NCBI RefSeq assembly: GCF_050315115.1
Contig: NZ_JBNPOJ010000005.1
Span: 65,929-129,928 of the forward strand
DNA length: 64,000 nucleotides
Source: Peptoniphilus_A sp022767005
GTDB lineage: Bacteria > Bacillota > Clostridia > Tissierellales > Peptoniphilaceae
Direction: 5' to 3'
The position numbers were made by a program, and so were the translations under genes. Below, in pieces: positions 17,256 to 26,342 of the stretch; position 1 is the stretch's first letter, and each line of letters starts with the position of its first letter. A model generated the notes under the pieces. The model did not search any database, was not told where the DNA came from, and saw nothing but the letters and a program-made list of their open reading frames with translations.

Positions 17256-18137
17256 TTAATCCTCCTTAATATTCAAAAACTTGGCCCTAATACATTGCCC
17301 AGTTTTTGTACCTGCTAGTCCGCCAAGACCAGTCTCCCTAATTGATTCATGTAGTAGATGCCCTACTTCGCCCATTGCTTGACAAACTTCGTCAAAAGGT
17401 ACAATAGATTTTATACCTGCAAGAGCCATATCAGCTGATATAAAAGAATTTATAACACCTGAGGCATTTCTAAAAGTACATGGATACTCTACTAGTCCTG
17501 CAATTGGATCACAGGCGAGCCCCATTACATTAATAAGTGTAATGCTGGCTGCATTTAGTGCTTCTTCAACGCTTCCGCCAAGCATTTCTACTAGTGCAGC
17601 TGCTGCCATTGCACTGGCAGAACCGCATTCAGCTTGGCATCCACCTTCAGCACCGGCGAATGTAGCATATTTACCAATAATTTGCCCTATTCCTATTGAT
17701 GTCAAGAGTCCATTTATTAAAATATCATCATCTAGACCATATTTTTCTCTTGCCGCCATTAAGGCTGCTGGCATAATACCAGAACTTCCAGCAGTTGGCG
17801 CTGCTGCAATAATCCCCATATTTGCATTGGTCTCAGATGTGGAAAAGGCCATAGCCATAGTCCTAACTAGAAATTTACTAGTTAAAGGATCTTTTTCTTT
17901 TTGATAGTCCTCCATTTTTTTTGCAAAACCATCTATCATTTTATACTCTGTTTCATAAACCTTATCTAAAGTTTCATGAGATGAAGATTTCATAACTTCT
18001 AAAATTTCTTTTAGTTTGCTTTTCATATCCTCTTCAGACATTCTAAGATTCTTTGTTTCAGACTTTAATACTAAGTCATAAAAGTGAAGATCTTCACTTT
18101 TACAAACTTCTATAATTTCCTTAGCAGTATTTAACAT
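17256..18137 (-). CDS. sdaAA: L-serine dehydratase, iron-sulfur-dependent, alpha subunit
   Basis: Converts L-serine to pyruvate and ammonia with the beta subunit, using a 4Fe-4S cluster. The 293-residue alpha subunit shows MGIIAAAPTAGSSGIMPAAL and the cluster-type cysteines in GGCQAECGSASAMAAAA, ACDPIAGLVEYPC and TGQCIRAKF. GGAGG lies before the ATG. It begins directly after the beta-subunit stop, so the two are one transcript. The pair is the standard two-gene Firmicute form rather than the fused enterobacterial form. A sugar-free amino acid fermentation lifestyle fits. Confidence 0.95.
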   Translation of the reverse strand: MLNTAKEIIEVCKSEDLHFYDLVLKSETKNLRMSEEDMKSKLKEILEVMKSSSHETLDKVYETEYKMIDGFAKKMEDYQKEKDPLTSKFLVRTMAMAFSTSETNANMGIIAAAPTAGSSGIMPAALMAAREKYGLDDDILINGLLTSIGIGQIIGKYATFAGAEGGCQAECGSASAMAAAALVEMLGGSVEEALNAASITLINVMGLACDPIAGLVEYPCTFRNASGVINSFISADMALAGIKSIVPFDEVCQAMGEVGHLLHESIRETGLGGLAGTKTGQCIRAKFLNIKED

Positions 18138-18806
18138 TTAAACCTCCACATATTTTGATGTTAAATATCTGGAATTATTTAACAATTTATTTTTTAGATT
18201 TTCGTTAGCGTTTTCGTCTAACTCAACAGTTAAAGTAACAATATCAGTTAGCTCGTCCTTAATGGTGTTAATAGATTCAATATTGTAATTATCGTCAGCT
18301 AATGCCGTTGAAACTTCAGCTATAACACCCTTTTGCTCATTGTATTGGAATAAAAATGTTGGGAATTTTCCATCAAACTCAACTTTTATTCCATTTATGT
18401 CAACAATGATCATGTTCCCTCCGCCAATTGAGGAGCCGATTACATATTCGCTACTTCCATCTTTATAATTAAATTTAATTTTAACAGTATTAGGGTGATA
18501 TTCTTCTCCTAAATTTGTAGGAATAAAAGTGTACTTAATTCCTCTTTCATCTGCTATTTCATAAGCATTTCTAATAGAACTATCATAAGTTTTAAAACCC
18601 ATTATTCCACCTAAGAGGGCCCTATCAGTGCCATGTCCCTTATATGTATATGCAAAAGAACCGTGTAAATAAAATTCTACGTTTTCATAACCTTCTGGGC
18701 AGATTTTTGCTGCAACTCTCGCTATCTTGCAAGCGCCTGCAGTGTGCGATGAAGATGGACCAACCATTATAGGTCCAAGTATTTCAAAGGAACTATATTC
18801 TTTCAT
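18138..18806 (-). CDS. sdaAB: L-serine dehydratase, iron-sulfur-dependent, beta subunit
   Basis: Partner of SdaAA. The start MKEYSSFEILGPIMVGPSSS HTAGA region is the family signature (SSSHTAG); an ACT domain occupies about residues 150-222 (FPTFLFQYNEQKGVIAEVSTAL), consistent with allosteric regulation by an amino acid. An upstream in-frame start was rejected because GGGAGG lies six bases before the ATG at 18806. It heads the three-gene serine operon from the promoter at 18830-18858. Confidence 0.95.
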   Translation of the reverse strand: MKEYSSFEILGPIMVGPSSSHTAGACKIARVAAKICPEGYENVEFYLHGSFAYTYKGHGTDRALLGGIMGFKTYDSSIRNAYEIADERGIKYTFIPTNLGEEYHPNTVKIKFNYKDGSSEYVIGSSIGGGNMIIVDINGIKVEFDGKFPTFLFQYNEQKGVIAEVSTALADDNYNIESINTIKDELTDIVTLTVELDENANENLKNKLLNNSRYLTSKYVEV

Positions 18807-18829
18807 TAACTTACCTCCCTTATTAGTAT

Positions 18830-18858
18830 ATTTTAGCATAAAGTAATCCTATTGTGAA
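18830..18858 (-). promoter_or_regulatory. Promoter of the sdaAB-sdaAA-symporter operon
   Basis: On the minus strand: -35 TTCACA, a 17-base spacer ending in TGC, and -10 TAAAAT. The ribosome site of sdaAB follows after about 10 bases. Confidence 0.65.
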
Positions 18859-19002
18859 ATAAATTTATTCTTTATCCTTCCACAAACCAACAAATTAACT
18901 TGATTATAGCCTGTTGTAAATATATTTTTTCTATATATAAAATTGATAATATAGTTTAATCTATTACAGCACTGATAAATATTGTAATTATCTTAATTTA
19001 TT

Positions 19003-19030
19003 CTTGCAAGTATTTTATAAATACTATAAT
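19003..19030 (+). promoter_or_regulatory. AbgT-type gene promoter with a palindrome filling the spacer
   Basis: -35 CTTGCA (19003-19008), 16-base spacer, -10 TATAAT (19025-19030). The spacer is the perfect inverted repeat AGTATTTTATAAATACT (19009-19025), positioned where a repressor would exclude polymerase. The regulator is unknown. Confidence 0.5.
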
Positions 19031-19071
19031 ATTAAATTGAGGATATTGTTTTCATTAATAAGGAGGAATAT

Positions 19072-20649
19072 ATGGTTGAGAAAAAGAAAAAAGTTAGAGA
19101 CCAAAATGACGTCGGTGGTTTTTTAAAGGGTGTTGAAAGAATTGGCAATAAATTACCTCACCCTGCGATGATTTTTGCAATACTCAGTGTAATCGTAATC
19201 ATAGTATCATATTTTGCAGCTAAATCGGGCATGAGTGTTACATATTTCGATGCAAAAGCTAAGGAAGAAGTAACTAAAGAAGCTGTTTCCCTACTTAACT
19301 GGGAAGGACTTGCTTACATCTTTAACTCTGCAACAGAAAACTTTACAGGATTTGCTCCCTTGGGAACAGTTCTTGTAGCTATGCTTGGTGTTGGAGTCGC
19401 TGAAAATAGTGGACTTTTTGATGCTACATTAAAAAGACTTCTATCAAATGTAAACCCTACACTTTTAACTGCAACAGTAGTATTTGCCGGCGTTATGTCA
19501 AATATTGCATCTGACGCTGGATACTTAGTAGTAGTTCCACTAGGAGCTCTTATCTTTGCAAATGCTGGTCGCCATCCACTTGCTGGTATTGCCGCAGCCT
19601 TTGCAGGCGTAAGTGGCGGTTTCTCTGCAAACTTAATGCTTGGCACAACAGATCCACTTCTCACAAATATTACTAACGAAGCACTAAAGGCTGGAGGAAT
19701 TGATTTAACACTTGCAGCTACTTGTAACTGGTACTTCCTATTTGTATCTACTTTCTTAATTACAATTATAGGAACTATTGTAACTAATAAGATTGTCGAA
19801 AAGAACTTAGGAGAATATAAGGGATCTTATAAGGCAGACTCAACACCTATTACAGACCTAGAAAGAAAGGGTCTTAGAAATGCCCTTATAGCTTTTATAA
19901 TATTTGTAATAGTTATGGCATTTTTAATGTTCCCGGCTAATGCACCTTTTAGAACTTTCGAAGAAAGTAAAAATGCAATGACACTTAAATTCTTCTTAGG
20001 TCACGGACTTATTCCTGGAATGTTGCTACTATTTATGATTCCTGGAATTGCCTATGGCAAAACTGTTGGCACTATAAAAACTTCACATGACCTTGTTGAG
20101 GCAATGACAAAGGCAATGAAAGGCATGGGCGGATACCTTGTTCTTGCATTCTTTGCAGCACAATTTGTATCTTATTTTAACGAAACAAACTTAGGTCTAA
20201 TCCTTGCAAAAAACGGAGCGGACTTCCTAGAATCGATTAAATTAAAGGGACTTCCACTTTTAATTATGTTTATCTTGCTTTCAGCTTTTCTAAATTTATT
20301 TATGGGATCAGCCTCAGCAAAATGGGCAATTATGGCTCCAATTTTTGTGCCAATGATGTACAACCTTGGACTATCACCTGCCCTTACACAAGTTGCATAT
20401 AGAATTGGCGACTCTTCAACAAATATAATTACACCACTTATGTCTTACTTTGCAATGATAGTTGTATTCATGCAAAAATACGACGAAGACTCCGGGCTTG
20501 GAACTCTTACATCAATGATGCTTCCATATTCAATGTGTTTCCTAGTAGGTTGGACAGCACTAATGATTGTATGGTATCTGTTGGGACTTCCTGTTGGCCC
20601 AGAAGCACCACTTCATGTACAAGACATGGTGTCAATGTTATTTATCTAA
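19072..20649 (+). CDS. AbgT family transporter (p-aminobenzoyl-glutamate transporter type)
   Basis: A membrane transporter of 525 residues with about a dozen hydrophobic segments. The N-terminus has the AbgT pattern GFLKGVERIGNKLPHPAMIF, then LNWEGLAYIF, GLFDATLKR, SNIASDAGYLVVVPLGALIF and GGFSANLMLGTTDPLL; the C-terminal GSASAKWAIMAPIFVPM and GDSSTNIITPLMSYFAM loops are the re-entrant motifs. AAGGAGG lies six bases before the ATG. It is a single-gene transcript. E. coli AbgT imports p-aminobenzoyl-glutamate, but family members also export sulfonamides, so the direction is open. Confidence 0.93.
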   Translation: MVEKKKKVRDQNDVGGFLKGVERIGNKLPHPAMIFAILSVIVIIVSYFAAKSGMSVTYFDAKAKEEVTKEAVSLLNWEGLAYIFNSATENFTGFAPLGTVLVAMLGVGVAENSGLFDATLKRLLSNVNPTLLTATVVFAGVMSNIASDAGYLVVVPLGALIFANAGRHPLAGIAAAFAGVSGGFSANLMLGTTDPLLTNITNEALKAGGIDLTLAATCNWYFLFVSTFLITIIGTIVTNKIVEKNLGEYKGSYKADSTPITDLERKGLRNALIAFIIFVIVMAFLMFPANAPFRTFEESKNAMTLKFFLGHGLIPGMLLLFMIPGIAYGKTVGTIKTSHDLVEAMTKAMKGMGGYLVLAFFAAQFVSYFNETNLGLILAKNGADFLESIKLKGLPLLIMFILLSAFLNLFMGSASAKWAIMAPIFVPMMYNLGLSPALTQVAYRIGDSSTNIITPLMSYFAMIVVFMQKYDEDSGLGTLTSMMLPYSMCFLVGWTALMIVWYLLGLPVGPEAPLHVQDMVSMLFI

Positions 20650-20670
20650 AATAAAATATCCTCAAAAATA

Positions 20671-20700
20671 ACCCGATGGAAAATCCATCGGGATTTTTAT
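20671..20700 (+). terminator. Intrinsic terminator after the AbgT-type gene
   Basis: CCCGATGGA/TCCATCGGG hairpin followed by ATTTTTATT. The stem is near perfect. Confidence 0.9.
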
Positions 20701-20815
20701 TGTATTTGCAAAATATTTCACGTAAATTCTAATTATTTTTTAATAATTGTAATTTATCTAGGAAGTCTTTATAAATATTTTTAAAATCCTAATAACTTGC
20801 GTAATTTTGATACTA

Positions 20816-21547
20816 TCAACCCACGCCAAAATCTGTTATTTCAAATAAAATATCTACACGAGGATCATCCTCAAGGTATCTATATTTTTCTACAAACCAT
20901 TTTACAAGTTCTTCATCTCTTTTTATTTCAGTTGAATTATTCATAAAAATATTCACAGTTGCATGGGAGAAATTTTTTATGATTTCCATATCTCTATCTA
21001 TCATTTCCTTTGTCTGACCCTTTATTCCCACCATTACACAGGGAGAGTCAAAGTATTTTTGCACCTCTTTATAATCTTTAAAATTCGCACCCTTTTTTAA
21101 GACTCCTTCTCTAAAGTCATTGTCAAAAGTTTCTACGCCAATTTTAAATGTAATTGGCACCCTAAAAAAGTTTCTGATTTCATCAAGTCTATTTCTATAA
21201 ATCCAGTGAGCTTCAAAAAATAATCTTTTAATATTTTTTTCTTCTACAACTTTTTTTATTTCCCTTAAAGTATTTTCTGTGAGTTCAAAAATCGATGCAG
21301 AGTCAATAACTTCTAGTACACCAAATTCGCCACTTACATTTTTTAAAACCTCAAAATTTATCTCATCAATTCTTTTATCATCTCTATCATTGTCCTCAAT
21401 ATAATCGCAAAAAGCACACCTTCCCCATTTACATGGTCTTGCCTTTAAAAGAACAATTTCTCTTTTAGTCTTATTTGTAATTTTTGAATATCTATTGATA
21501 AAATCATCTCCCAATAACAAAGTCTTTTTCCAATAGTATTTTAACAT
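20816..21547 (-). CDS. Radical SAM protein of unknown function
   Basis: A 243-residue protein with the cluster motif LKARPCKWGRCAFCDY, giving Cys39, Cys44 and Cys47, a C-x4-C-x2-C spacing rather than the classic C-x3-C-x2-C. The later segments LEVIDSASIFELT, RLFFEAHW and FKIGVETFDNDFREGVLKKG look like the beta strands and SAM contacts of a radical SAM barrel of the elongator/YhcC-related type. It is shorter than most radical SAM enzymes and has no visible auxiliary domain. The start is uncertain, as no good ribosome site precedes the ATG at 21547. It lies alone on the minus strand. The substrate is unknown. Confidence 0.8.
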   Translation of the reverse strand: MLKYYWKKTLLLGDDFINRYSKITNKTKREIVLLKARPCKWGRCAFCDYIEDNDRDDKRIDEINFEVLKNVSGEFGVLEVIDSASIFELTENTLREIKKVVEEKNIKRLFFEAHWIYRNRLDEIRNFFRVPITFKIGVETFDNDFREGVLKKGANFKDYKEVQKYFDSPCVMVGIKGQTKEMIDRDMEIIKNFSHATVNIFMNNSTEIKRDEELVKWFVEKYRYLEDDPRVDILFEITDFGVG

Positions 21548-21570
21548 ATTATAGATGCCCTATGTCTATG

Positions 21571-21599
21571 TTGACACCTAGTGGACTTTTCTTTATACT
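21571..21599 (+). promoter_or_regulatory. Near-consensus sigma-A promoter for degV
   Basis: TTGACA (21571-21576), 17-base spacer, TATACT (21594-21599). It gives a leader of about 115 bases before degV. Confidence 0.7.
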
Positions 21600-21641
21600 A
21601 AAATTTGCAAAAGATGTTAAATATGTAAAAATTAATTAAAG

Positions 21642-21680
21642 AATCATATTTTCTTAAAAAATAAAAATTTTAATATGATT
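21642..21680 (+). repeat. Inverted repeat in the degV leader
   Basis: The perfect 9-base arms AATCATATT and AATATGATT are separated by 21 AT-rich bases, inside the predicted leader. It can form a stem-loop in the mRNA or serve as an operator. No T-run follows, so it is not a terminator. Confidence 0.45.
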
Positions 21681-21723
21681 ATAGTATAAGTAAAAAGTTT
21701 TTAATATAATTGTGAGGAAGTAT

Positions 21724-22566
21724 ATGTCAGTAAAAATAATTGTAGGATCAACTTGCGACGTCGAAGAAAATATTAAGAAAGATTTAATTGTTGTTCCCCT
21801 TCACGTAACCTTTGGAGAAGAAGATTTTTTAGATTCAGTTGATATTACAAAGGACGAATTTTATGAAAGGCTTGAAAGGAAAAAAGAATTTCCTAAGACA
21901 AGTCAACCAACACCAATGGCTTTTATGGACGCCTACAAAAAAGTCATCGATAATGGCGACGAAGCAGTAGTAATAGTTATCTCTTCAAAATTATCGGGAA
22001 CTTATCAAAGTGCAAAACTAGCCGCCAATGGACTAAGCGATAAAATTTTCATTGTGGATTCACTCAATGTTTCCATTGCAGAAGGCGCTCTTGTGGATTT
22101 TGCAATTAGACTTGTAAAAGAAGGAAAATCTGCAAAAGAAATTGCCGAAATTTTAGAAGAAGCAAAGAAGAAATTAAGACTCGTTGTCCTAGTTGACACT
22201 TTAGAATACCTTGAAAGAGGCGGAAGAATCTCAAAGACATCTGCTTTTATAGGAGGCCTTTTCTCGATAAAAGTCCTGCTTTCCATAGAAGAAGGAGCAA
22301 TTGCAACTGTGGGCAAGGCAAAGGGGGTTAAAAATGCCAACAACTTATTTATTAGTGAAATAGAAAAAAATGGCTCAATTGACTTTTCCATGCCTCTTAA
22401 ACTGGGCTATACTGGCAGAGAAAGCAACAAAATCGAAAAGTATTTAAGAGAAGTGAAAAATCTCTGGGAGGACAAAATTCATTCCCCAGAATTTATCCAA
22501 GTTGGAAGTGTAGTTGGAACCCACGCAGGTCCTGGCGCACTCTTTTTAGCCTACTTTAGAAATTAA
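21724..22566 (+). CDS. DegV family fatty-acid-binding protein (FakB-like)
   Basis: A cytoplasmic two-domain protein of 280 residues. The N-terminus MSVKIIVGSTCDVEENI and the motif FPKTSQPTP are the DegV signature; VISSKLSGTYQSA holds the Ser that binds the fatty acid carboxylate, and the second domain has TLEYLERGGRISK and HAGPGALFLAYF, which are both family hallmarks. DegV proteins present exogenous fatty acids to the kinase FakA. GTG at 21712 is in frame but lies inside the ribosome site GAGGAAG, so the ATG at 21724 is chosen. Which fatty acid it binds cannot be told. Confidence 0.9.
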   Translation: MSVKIIVGSTCDVEENIKKDLIVVPLHVTFGEEDFLDSVDITKDEFYERLERKKEFPKTSQPTPMAFMDAYKKVIDNGDEAVVIVISSKLSGTYQSAKLAANGLSDKIFIVDSLNVSIAEGALVDFAIRLVKEGKSAKEIAEILEEAKKKLRLVVLVDTLEYLERGGRISKTSAFIGGLFSIKVLLSIEEGAIATVGKAKGVKNANNLFISEIEKNGSIDFSMPLKLGYTGRESNKIEKYLREVKNLWEDKIHSPEFIQVGSVVGTHAGPGALFLAYFRN

Positions 22567-22657
22567 TCCCTTTAAAACTTCCATATATATTTGTCAAAAT
22601 ATAATTTTTTCATTTTAAGTTATTTATTAATTGTAAAAATTTTTATGAGGTGAATAT

Positions 22658-22834
22658 ATGAAGGAAAAGAAAATAATTGTAGATGGGATTAACTTTTATT
22701 ACGATGACTTAGTGATAAATGATGATGTAATGGAAAATATTAAAGATTTCTTAGAGGACTTAGAAGATAGCCACGACAAAGTTTACAATAGCTTTTACAT
22801 CTATGAAGATATGGGCAATATAATTATTTACTAA
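22658..22834 (+). CDS. Small acidic protein, 58 residues, unrecognised
   Basis: An intact frame with GAGGTG seven bases before the ATG and a terminator right after the stop, so it is a real transcription unit. The product is rich in Asp and Glu and contains KEKKIIVDGINFYYDD at the start, a helix-like NDDVMENIKDFLEDLEDS in the middle, and an aromatic end (FYIYEDMGNIIIY). No membrane segment and no cysteine. It may be cotranscribed with degV, 91 bases upstream. The composition is that of a soluble, protein-binding product; no family is recognised. Confidence 0.7.
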   Translation: MKEKKIIVDGINFYYDDLVINDDVMENIKDFLEDLEDSHDKVYNSFYIYEDMGNIIIY

Positions 22835-22858
22835 AGCTAGATATTTCTAGCTTTTTTA
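22833..22858 (+). terminator. Intrinsic terminator after the small acidic protein gene
   Basis: AAAGCTAGA-TAT-TTCTAGCTTT hairpin followed by a T-run. It overlaps the stop codon of the 58-residue gene. Confidence 0.85.
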
Positions 22859-22959
22859 ATTGTCAAAATCTCCAACTGAAATTTTAATTTTCCCCAAATT
22901 TAGATTTCTTTATCAAATTATAATTCTGTGGTAAAATGAAGGAGACAGGAGTTGATTTA

Positions 22960-23877
22960 TTGGAAAAAGAAACTGATTTTAAGGGACTCTTTAGACTTTT
23001 TACAAGGTCTATAATTATTTCCATGATTGGAATGATTTTTCCCTTTTTTTATATTTTATTTCCTTCTATGTATGTAGTTGAATCTGTAAAAGAAGGAATT
23101 TTAAAAGTAATGGCAACTTTAATTGCAGTTGTCCTTTTAATCGCCGCCCTACTTGGTCCCATGGATGCACTAATTATTTTTACAGTTTTTGGACCTTTCA
23201 TCTTGATATTTCACTATATGATTAGCACCAATAGATCTGTTTCCATGACGATTATTGCGACATCTCTTATATTTTTCATATCAATAATGGTATTATTTTT
23301 TGCCTTTGGCTTAAATAGCCATGTGCTAAATTCAAGGGATACTATTAATGCAATTACAAGTTTTTATACAAATATTGCAAAGGAAGCTGGACTTTCTCAA
23401 GGCGATTTGTCTAATTTTACTCAAGGTGCCGAAATTTATTACAAGAAATTTTTGCAAATTCTTCCATCAGTTTTAATTATTATATCCTTGGTTACTTCCT
23501 ATGTAACTTACACAACAGCTGGAAGAACACTGCTCTCAAAGGGGAAATTTATATTGCAACCTTCCTCTCTTGAATTTTTAAAATTTCCAAAAGAAATTAT
23601 TATGCTATCAATTGCCACAGTTGCAATACTTTCTTTGGCTGGCGAATATTTTGGATCAAGCGCTCAGATTTTTACATTAAATTTAATGAACTTAGTTTAC
23701 TTCATGCTCTTTATAGCAGGTATAAGTGTAGTTAAATTTTTTATGACGAAGTTTGGTTTTAAAAGTTTTTTACAATATCTATTAATTGGTCTATGCCTTA
23801 CTATTTCTTCACTCCAAATATTTGTGATGATAATTGGTGCAATTGACCAAATTGTTAACTTTAGAAAAATTAATTAA
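22960..23877 (+). CDS. DUF2232 family membrane protein (YybS-like)
   Basis: A polytopic membrane protein of 305 residues from the TTG start. There are about eight hydrophobic segments, from SIIISMIGMIFPFFYILFPS to LIGLCLTISSLQIFVMIIGA, with a soluble insert near residues 130-155 (NAITSFYTNIAKEAGLSQG). YybS-type genes sit directly upstream of gdpP and rplI in Bacillus and many clostridia, exactly as here, which supports the assignment. An ATG at 22936 has no ribosome site, whereas the TTG at 22960 has GGAG eight bases before it, so I choose the TTG. The biochemical role is not established. Confidence 0.83.
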   Translation: MEKETDFKGLFRLFTRSIIISMIGMIFPFFYILFPSMYVVESVKEGILKVMATLIAVVLLIAALLGPMDALIIFTVFGPFILIFHYMISTNRSVSMTIIATSLIFFISIMVLFFAFGLNSHVLNSRDTINAITSFYTNIAKEAGLSQGDLSNFTQGAEIYYKKFLQILPSVLIIISLVTSYVTYTTAGRTLLSKGKFILQPSSLEFLKFPKEIIMLSIATVAILSLAGEYFGSSAQIFTLNLMNLVYFMLFIAGISVVKFFMTKFGFKSFLQYLLIGLCLTISSLQIFVMIIGAIDQIVNFRKIN

Positions 23878-23888
23878 GTGAGAATAAT

Positions 23889-25886
23889 ATGAAAAATAAT
23901 TATAAAATTAGCGATTTTCTCCCCTATCTTGTCTTTGGAATTGCCCTAGTTATTATTTTAATAATCCTAAATCCATTAATTGGTTTTATTTCAATTTTGG
24001 GTTTTGCTTATATTTTTTATATAACTTATAACAAGATCAATAATAAGAATGCCGAGACTATCAAACACATTGAAAACTTAAATGAACAATTTGATTCTTT
24101 AACTAAAGAAGCAATTTTTGACATGCCCTTTCCCCTTGTAATTACTGATGAAAAGGCAAAAATCTTGTGGTACAACACTCCCTTTATAAATTTATTTAAG
24201 GAAAAGACTTTAATCGATGGCGACCTTGAAAATTTAGTTAAGGATATTGACATCTCAAATATAATAAATAGAAGTGGTGCAAATACACTTCCCATTGAGA
24301 TTAACAAGAGCTTTTTTAATGTCTACACAAATATTTGTGAAAATAAATCTAAATCCGCTGACAGCAAATCTGTGCTACTTTATTTTGTAGACAACACCGC
24401 CTACAAAAATTTAAAGGACAAATACACAGAAGAATATCCAATTATTGCAAAAGTAGAAGTAGACAACTTCTCAGAAGCAATAAGCAGTGCTCCTTCAGAG
24501 ATTAGACCTCTTTTAATTGCAGACATTGACTCAACTATCTCTCAATATTTTGAAGAATACGATGCTTTAGTTAAAAAAGCTGACGAAGACTTATATTTAG
24601 TTGTCATGAATTATAAATCTTTAAATTCCCTTAAAAAAAAGAGATTTGACATACTCGATGATTTAAGAGATTTAAATAAGGGCAACTCAATTCCCATTAC
24701 TTTATCTATTGGAGTTTCTTCCTTTGGGCTTAACTTTAAAGAGGCCTATATGGAAGCTGACTCATCTCTTGACCTTGCACTAGGTCGTGGCGGCGACCAA
24801 GCCGTTGTAAAAGTCGACGACAATTATGCCTTCTTTGGCGGAAAGTCAAAAGCTGTTGAAAAGAGAAATAAAGTTAAGGCAAGAGTTATTGGCGAAGCTT
24901 TAAAACAATTAATCGACAGATCTGAAAATGTCTACATTATGGGACATCAAAACCCAGATATGGACGCAATTGGTGCGGCTATTGGTTGTCTGCGTGCAAC
25001 TTTAAATAGAAATAAAGAAGGCTATATAGTCCTTGAAAAATCCAATCCATCCATCGACAATTTAATCGACAGGATGAAGGAAGAGGAGCCAGAACTTTAC
25101 AAAAAAGTCATATCAAGAGAAACGGCAATGAACACCATTAAGCACTCCTCTCTAATAATTTTAGTGGACAATCACAAGCCATCCTTTACTGAATATCCAG
25201 ACCTCTTGAAGGAAACTAGCCAAATAGTAGTAATAGATCACCACAGAAGAGGCAAGGAATTTGTAGAAAATCCAGTCCTAGCTTATGTAGAACCCTATGC
25301 ATCCTCAACTTGCGAACTTATAACGGAAATGTTGACTTATATGTCTGACGACTTGAACTTAACTCATTTCGAGGCAGATGCCCTCATGAGTGGTATAGTT
25401 GTCGACACAAAAAACTTCTCTTTCCAAACTGGCGTAAGAACCTTTGAGGCTGCTTCAGTTTTAAAAAGAGCTGGCGCAAATATGTTAAAGGTAAAGGCAC
25501 TTTTCCAAGACGATTTAGACACTATGCTTTACAGAGCAGATGTAGTTCACAACACAAAAGTCATCCACGGAAATATTGCCGTATCGAGATTTGACAAAGA
25601 GGCAAAAAATTCTGTATTAGTTGCAGCACAGGCTGCCGATGCCCTTCTCGACATAAATGGCATTGACGCATCCTTTGTGCTTACAATTAATAATGGCAAA
25701 ACTCATATTTCAGGCAGATCCCGTGGAGAAGTAGTTTCAGTTCAATTAATTCTTGAAAAAATAGGCGGTGGCGGCCACTTAAATATGGCTGGTGCACAAA
25801 TTGATACACAAGATTTAGACAAAGCAGAAAAGATTTTAATAGAAGCCATAGAAGAATATTTAGAAGAAAATAGAAGCGAGGAATAA
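23889..25886 (+). CDS. gdpP: Cyclic-di-AMP phosphodiesterase GdpP (YybT)
   Basis: Hydrolyses c-di-AMP, the messenger controlling potassium and osmotic balance. Its 665 residues contain two N-terminal TM helices (about 12-55), a degenerate PAS domain (about 80-165), a degenerate GGDEF domain without the GGDEF motif (about 190-320), a DHH domain with MGHQNPDMDAIG (351-362), VDNHKP and VIDHHRRG (about 449), and a DHHA1 domain ending in GGGGH (about 626). All metal-binding motifs are intact. It begins 11 bases after the DUF2232 gene and ends one base before rplI. The GTGAG ribosome site before the ATG is weak. Confidence 0.96.
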   Translation: MKNNYKISDFLPYLVFGIALVIILIILNPLIGFISILGFAYIFYITYNKINNKNAETIKHIENLNEQFDSLTKEAIFDMPFPLVITDEKAKILWYNTPFINLFKEKTLIDGDLENLVKDIDISNIINRSGANTLPIEINKSFFNVYTNICENKSKSADSKSVLLYFVDNTAYKNLKDKYTEEYPIIAKVEVDNFSEAISSAPSEIRPLLIADIDSTISQYFEEYDALVKKADEDLYLVVMNYKSLNSLKKKRFDILDDLRDLNKGNSIPITLSIGVSSFGLNFKEAYMEADSSLDLALGRGGDQAVVKVDDNYAFFGGKSKAVEKRNKVKARVIGEALKQLIDRSENVYIMGHQNPDMDAIGAAIGCLRATLNRNKEGYIVLEKSNPSIDNLIDRMKEEEPELYKKVISRETAMNTIKHSSLIILVDNHKPSFTEYPDLLKETSQIVVIDHHRRGKEFVENPVLAYVEPYASSTCELITEMLTYMSDDLNLTHFEADALMSGIVVDTKNFSFQTGVRTFEAASVLKRAGANMLKVKALFQDDLDTMLYRADVVHNTKVIHGNIAVSRFDKEAKNSVLVAAQAADALLDINGIDASFVLTINNGKTHISGRSRGEVVSVQLILEKIGGGGHLNMAGAQIDTQDLDKAEKILIEAIEEYLEENRSEE

Positions 25887-25887
25887 C

Positions 25888-26337
25888 ATGAAAATAATTT
25901 TATTAAAAGACGACAAAAATTTAGGACCAAAGGGAAGCATAGTTAACGCAAAAACTGGCTATGCTAGAAACTTTTTAATCCCAAGAGGAATTGCTATTGA
26001 AGCTACTCCCGAAAACTTAGAAATTTGGAAGAAAAATAAAATCGAAGAAGAAAAATTAGAAAAGGAAAATCGAGCAAAGGCCAATGAAATTAAGAAAAAA
26101 CTCGAACAATTAACCCTTACTATTAAGGCAAAAGCTGGAGAAGGTGGAAGACTTTTTGGTGCAATAACTTCTAGCGACATTGCAAAAAATTTAAAGAGCG
26201 AATATAAAATTGAAGTGGACAAGAAAAAAATCGACTTGTCCGAAAATATTAAAGAAGCTGGAATGAAAAACATCGACATAAAATTATATCCCGATGTAAT
26301 TGCAACTTTAAAGGTAAATGTTAGACCGGAATCTTGA
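25888..26337 (+). CDS. rplI: 50S ribosomal protein L9
   Basis: Binds 23S rRNA at the base of the L1 stalk and helps keep the reading frame. The 149 residues show the N-terminal RNA-binding domain (KIILLKDDKNLGPKGSIVNA, with GYARNFLIPRG), the long central helix (about 40-75, lysine- and glutamate-rich) and the C-terminal domain (GRLFGAITSSDI). The ATG follows GAGGA. The gene starts one base after gdpP and overlaps the region before dnaB, the conserved Firmicute order gdpP-rplI-dnaB. Confidence 0.97.
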   Translation: MKIILLKDDKNLGPKGSIVNAKTGYARNFLIPRGIAIEATPENLEIWKKNKIEEEKLEKENRAKANEIKKKLEQLTLTIKAKAGEGGRLFGAITSSDIAKNLKSEYKIEVDKKKIDLSENIKEAGMKNIDIKLYPDVIATLKVNVRPES

Positions 26338-26342
26338 TCGAT

